From positions 23,776,810-23,840,809 of the forward strand of contig CM075187.1 of NCBI GenBank assembly GCA_037577475.1: DNA of 64,000 bases, read 5' to 3'. This document shows positions 59,331-64,000 of this stretch, in pieces (position 1 is the stretch's first letter; each line of letters opens with the position of its first letter). The notes under the pieces were generated by a model that was not told where the DNA came from, searched no databases, and saw only the letters and a list, made by a program, of their open reading frames with translations. This DNA is from Chaunax sp. Z400 (lineage: Eukaryota > Chordata > Actinopteri > Lophiiformes > Chaunacidae). The translations under genes and the position numbers were made by a program.

Positions 59331-62300
59331 ATATCAGAAAGTTGACAGAAAAACATTTTTTTCACCATAAACGTTTGATTTTGGGGCTTCTGCTCCATAG
59401 GGCGTCATTCATTTTGGACTGCCTCGCAAGCGCCCCCTACATACCCGGTAGTTCTGAGACTGGAATATCTCTACTACTATTAGAAGATCTCTGATATTAC
59501 CTGCTTTGCATATGCATGTCAATCTGACATTAGCATTTAGCTCAAACCATCCCTGTGCAGTACAGTCTCAGAGAGCTGCTAGCGCTAGTCTTTCTAGTCT
59601 TTCTACACAATAAGTTTTGCAGTTTCATCGTGACCCATAGTACATTTTCATACATTTTCTCACCCTTATAAGAGTAAACTTTGGTGGAAAAAGAAGACAT
59701 GTAATTTATTTGAGCATAAGATATTCCAGCATATTGAATTTTTAGCACATGCAGCAATACCAGCCATCAATAGCTAAAGTACAAAACCACGTATTCTGGC
59801 TTCAACCCATGGCATCACTGTGTGCTGTTCTGTTTTTCATGCACAAAACAAAAACAAGAGCTTTTAAGAAAGCCTGGAACACTGTCCTACACTCAGATGG
59901 GCTGACCCCGGGCCTATCCCCTCCCTTTGTGTGTTGCAGACACAGCCCATGCACATTATGTCCACAACAAAACCCAAGGCTGCACAGGCTGAGCGGAGTT
60001 CATATTTAGAAAGGTCTTGAATGTGCTCGTGTGAATAGCTGGCTCCCCAGACTGGCCCAGGGGTCTGTCAACCTTATTAACAGCATAACACATTTGGACT
60101 GCTACAATAGAATTTATGTCTGCTTTCTCTCTGGCTGCTTCACTCACTTTCAGCGATAGCAGTGGAGGGATTACTTCTTCTGCTAGTTTTCAAGGCTGAA
60201 TCCAGACCCCGCTGGTTCTCAGAAGAAATTGTTTTCATTACAGCTTTTCAAACAGTGCTCTGAGCCTCTCTGTCAGCGTGATAGGGGAAATTGGTGGTAC
60301 AGAGAATGAGACAAATTGGTTTCTAGCCCAAGGGGAAAAGTATAATTAGCAGACCTCAAACTCGGCTGCTTTCACGAGAGCTTTGGTTTGCCATGCTGTG
60401 CTTTTGCCGTGATGATCCTGTACTCAAAGCGTGCATTCTATCCGTGCTGCGGCTGCTGTCAAAGTCAGACTCGCACCATATTGTCCTGTCACTCAATGAT
60501 CGCCAGGTGCTGCACGGCTTGATAGTCCTCGCAGTTTTTCAAGAGGCCCTGAAGTATAAAAAAGCAGCCTAAATTAAATCTTGTACCTCTCTTCTTCCGA
60601 CTCTGATCCAAACCCTTCTCTGTCATCCATGTTGCCTATAAGCACTCGGTGTGAACTTTCCTAAGACATTTCCTCGGTGTGGGATCAAGGAAATCTCAAC
60701 TGCTTGCTGCCCGGATTGTTAATGACTCTACTTCATACAATGGGAGTAGAAGTACAGATGGTGCAGAATGATAGAGCTGATAAAATCTCAGTCCATTCAG
60801 AACTGCTGTGACTATAGACTCTCCTTCATTAACTGCTCGGCTGGAGGAAAAAAAACAACCTCTTGCTATTCCTGTATACAGACTGAGACGTTCTGCCACC
60901 AACCTGCTTATTATCTTTATTTATGTGATGCAATATTTAATGTCATTTGTTCAAGTTAACACAATATGTTATTTTCATTGTAGTCTTTATTTCATGAGGT
61001 CCACAGCATAAATATAACTGAAGTTATGATGTTTTTAGTGATTTAGCTAATTCCTAATGTATTAATGCGTGAATGTGAAATGATAAAATATATTAGATAA
61101 GCATTAACGATTTGTTGGGGTTACTTTTTGACAATGTAACCAGCAGAGCAACAACAGGTTTGTTTTTTTTGCTCTTTTGATCTCAACCAACTCCTGAGTG
61201 AAATATGTGCCTTTATAATCATCTTTAGGTTTTATTGACTTAAACACAGAAAATGTCATAATGAATTGAATGAGAAGTACTCATTGTTGTGTTTGAAAAT
61301 GGCATGCTCAGTGCAACACTTTGGCACGCTGTCTGGCGGAAGGGTGGTGGAAGCTTTGGTTCCTTAAGTGGTTTTCCTCGTGCAGATTTCCACAGCTCAT
61401 TCAGGACTCTGTGCTTTCGTTTCTGTTGCTAATCCAGGAAAGGCATTAAAAAAAACAGGGAAAAACATACGACAGTAGAGTGGGGAGAGGAGAAAGAGGG
61501 TTGGGATTCCATTGGGCAGATTGGAGAGGATTTGGTCTTTTAAATAGAAGCACCTGTTCATCTTGGATTAGGAGGAGGCAGAGCTCTGTTTTGGTTGACC
61601 TGGGTCCAAATGGGTGCCTGGGTATGAAGCAGAGTCCTTGGTGCTCTGCTTTGAGCTTGTCATGTGTGAAAACTCTCCATCTGCTTTGACACTCCTCCCG
61701 CAGCAACACTTGATCCCTGGCTAACAGCAGAAAAACTGTTCAGCTCCCAGATGCATGACTGAAAAAAAAACATGGCTAACCTGAGTAAATGCAGGTAAAA
61801 TTAAAGGACGTGGCTGATCCAATAATGAGCTGTGCCTGAGGCACATCACAACACGTGACCATGAGGCCAAGTGCCATGCAAACATTAGCATTAGCAAAAT
61901 GGTGCATTTCATAAGAATATACAGATTAGATTCTAGGTAGCAACTGTTTAAAACATTTTATTAATGCCTTTAGTGATCAGTTTTTGCTTTTGTGCTTACA
62001 TTTAATTTTTATCTGCTGGAAGCAAGCAGCCAGCACCTTGACTAAAAGCTCACAGCAACTGTTTGACTTTTTGGGAAATTCAAATTCACTTTCCTTGAGA
62101 TGAAAGACACTAATACCACTCCCATATCTGTGAAATATTACACTACAGCTAGCCTGGCTCTGTCCAAAAGTAGTAGTATCTTATAACAGGACAAAGAATT
62201 TTACTCTCAAAATAACATTTTTGTTGTTTTACAAGGGGTCTATTTCTTGTCCAGGACAAGTTGCCAGGTCACCAGCACCAAGTCACGCCAGTGACACATG

Positions 62301-64000
62301 TTTACCATACAAACATGAGAGTTGTATTAATCTTGCCCTTTAATTCTCAGGGAGAAGATGAATGAGCTCATGTCCAAAATGTCAAACTATTCATTAAAAG
62401 CCAATTAGGAAGTTTGTGCTTCATTTTCCCCCCATATTGCTTGGCTTGATGGTGACTTTGAGCTTCCACCTTTCACCGATGGCAGCTTTAGCTCATCAAG
62501 GGCTCCTCGTACCCTTCCCAGAGAGGGAAAAGATGATGGCAAGTGGAAAAAAACTTCCTTTGGATCTCTGATAAAATGGCTCAAAAGGCAACATGATGTC
62601 TCGCAGCTCAGCAGGTCTACCATGATGGATTCACAACTTGCAATCGACCACCATGCATAGATTCTTCTACAAAATGTATTTAGAGCTGTTCCTGTAAACA
62701 TCTTACTCTTACTGTTTTCAGAGTGTTGGCCACACCCAACCTGCTCTATGGGAATGTTTTTTTGACTGGCTTCAAACAGACTAAATCACAGATGATGCTT
62801 CTCCACCTATAATTGGGCCATCATGTGTATTTATAGACAGAATCTGTCTTTACAAACACATTAAACAGGAAACAGCGCTAGTTGCACTAAATGTTCTGAA
62901 CTGTGCTCTAAGCTACTATCGTTTTCTCTCATTAGCGTCCTGTGAAACGGCCACTTAGAGCATCATCCAGAGAAAAACACACTGCTTTTGAAGCTCAGGT
63001 CTAAGGCTGTAATGAAACTACAAGAAAGGAGGAAACAGTCAGTGTTGGCTCTTTGCTAGACTCTACATAACATTGGACCAGAAAATAAATCTTAATCATT
63101 CCCACCTTCTTGCTCCAGGGCTGTACTCTCAGAGTGGGAGTTGGAACTGTATAAGAGCAAAATACATTTATCTTAATAAAGACCCACAGTCTCCATTCCA
63201 GTGTGTCGCCAACTTGCTACTCCCCAGCACTGTGTTGAGCCTTTCAGGAAAAAGATATGCCCATGAATCACTTAACAATTCCATAATGAAATCCCACAGC
63301 CTTAATACGAATATGTAGTAATTGTAAAAGCCTGGCAGAGCAGCCCTGGAGTCCCCGGTATTGAATCAGTGGTGACCTGACATCAGCGTTTATCCCTGCA
63401 ATATGGTTCCAGCTGGGCTCCCGCTGCTGTGACTCTACAGCTCCTTCCTGCCGCGGCTGCAGGGAGACAGACCTCAACAGCCCCGTAAGCGGATCAAACC
63501 TTACATATTGTTGCACAATTTCATTAAAGGTCACAATTCGCAGGGCTGTCGATGCCATAATAAACTCCCCCGTGCAGCCGGAGCAGATGGTGTGACCCAA
63601 GCATCAAGTGAGAGGCATCCAGAGGAATCCCCTTAACAAGGGAAGTAGGCCAGCATCAGGCGCTGTAGAGGTTAACTCCTGCCTTTTTTTAAAATGTCAT
63701 ATTCCAAACATCTTTTCACGTATAAGCTGAGCCCGATGAGAACGTGTCAGAGGGCATCACTTTTCATTTTTCTTTATCACAATGCTGTACGTTTGTTTCT
63801 ATCAGCAAACAGTGAGCTTTCCATCCAACTTTTACACTGGTTCCTCACATTCATTTATGATATGAGGTTATGCTCTATCCACATCAGCACACAATGACTT
63901 TTTCCAGTGGCGGGGGCATCTGTGTCCTTGGACACACATTTTCTAGTTGTTCTATTGCACATTCAATGTTGTCTTTGACCATGCTGAAATGTTGTCTGTA
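59331..64000 (+). other. zdhhc8: zdhhc8 intron 1, last part in the window
   Basis: 4.7 kb without a recognised exon, RNA gene or repeat. A 110-codon minus-strand frame at 63268-63600 lacks known motifs. Conserved noncoding DNA is possible but cannot be judged from one genome. Confidence 0.4.

Noticed and set aside
1..64000. CRISPR arrays, operons, riboswitches, rRNA
   Set aside because: Nothing of the kind was seen; the sequence is vertebrate nuclear DNA and its repeats are microsatellites and transposons.

Overview
The window looks like nuclear DNA of a ray-finned fish, probably a percomorph teleost. Genes are split into short exons with GT-AG or GC-AG introns. Introns and spacers hold CA/TG, GA and TTTA microsatellites, tRNA-derived SINE pieces, Tc1/mariner, hAT-like and other small DNA transposons, and a LINE remnant. 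No prokaryotic, organellar or viral gene organisation was seen. Gene names rest on recognising the translated exons against vertebrate proteins remembered from general knowledge; no search was run.

Layout. (1) 16-1476, plus strand: the last four visible coding exons of golga3 (golgin-160), with a long AT-rich 3' region. (2) 5743-19864, plus strand: a complete 12-exon ankle2 of 979 codons (LEM domain, ankyrin repeats, conserved C-terminal half). (3) 27013-22472, minus strand: a complete six-exon pgam5 of 300 codons, convergent with ankle2. (4) 28205-28308, plus strand: coding exon 1 of a zdhhc5/8-type palmitoyltransferase, best called zdhhc8, divergent from pgam5. No further coding exon was recognised, so 28309-64000 reads as one first intron of at least 35.7 kb, filled with repeats and unassigned sequence.

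The order golga3-ankle2-pgam5 matches human 12q24.33, while human ZDHHC8 lies on 22q11. The window therefore joins parts of an ancestral 12q/22q linkage. The genes are not an operon. They share membrane and organelle themes: Golgi structure (golga3), ER and nuclear envelope reassembly through BAF dephosphorylation (ankle2), a mitochondrial phosphatase (pgam5) and protein S-acylation (zdhhc8).

The most unusual structure is in ankle2. A ~980 bp block (B) occurs in intron 1 and again, almost unchanged, in the intron at 10490-13077. There it sits between two direct copies of a ~385 bp block (A-B-A'). Other notable items are a Tc1/mariner copy with matching ends and TA flanks inside pgam5, two GC-AG introns, a close CTCF-motif match between the convergent genes, two multi-copy MITE families in the large intron, and a possible overlapping upstream ORF in the ankle2 leader. 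No new multi-gene system was found.
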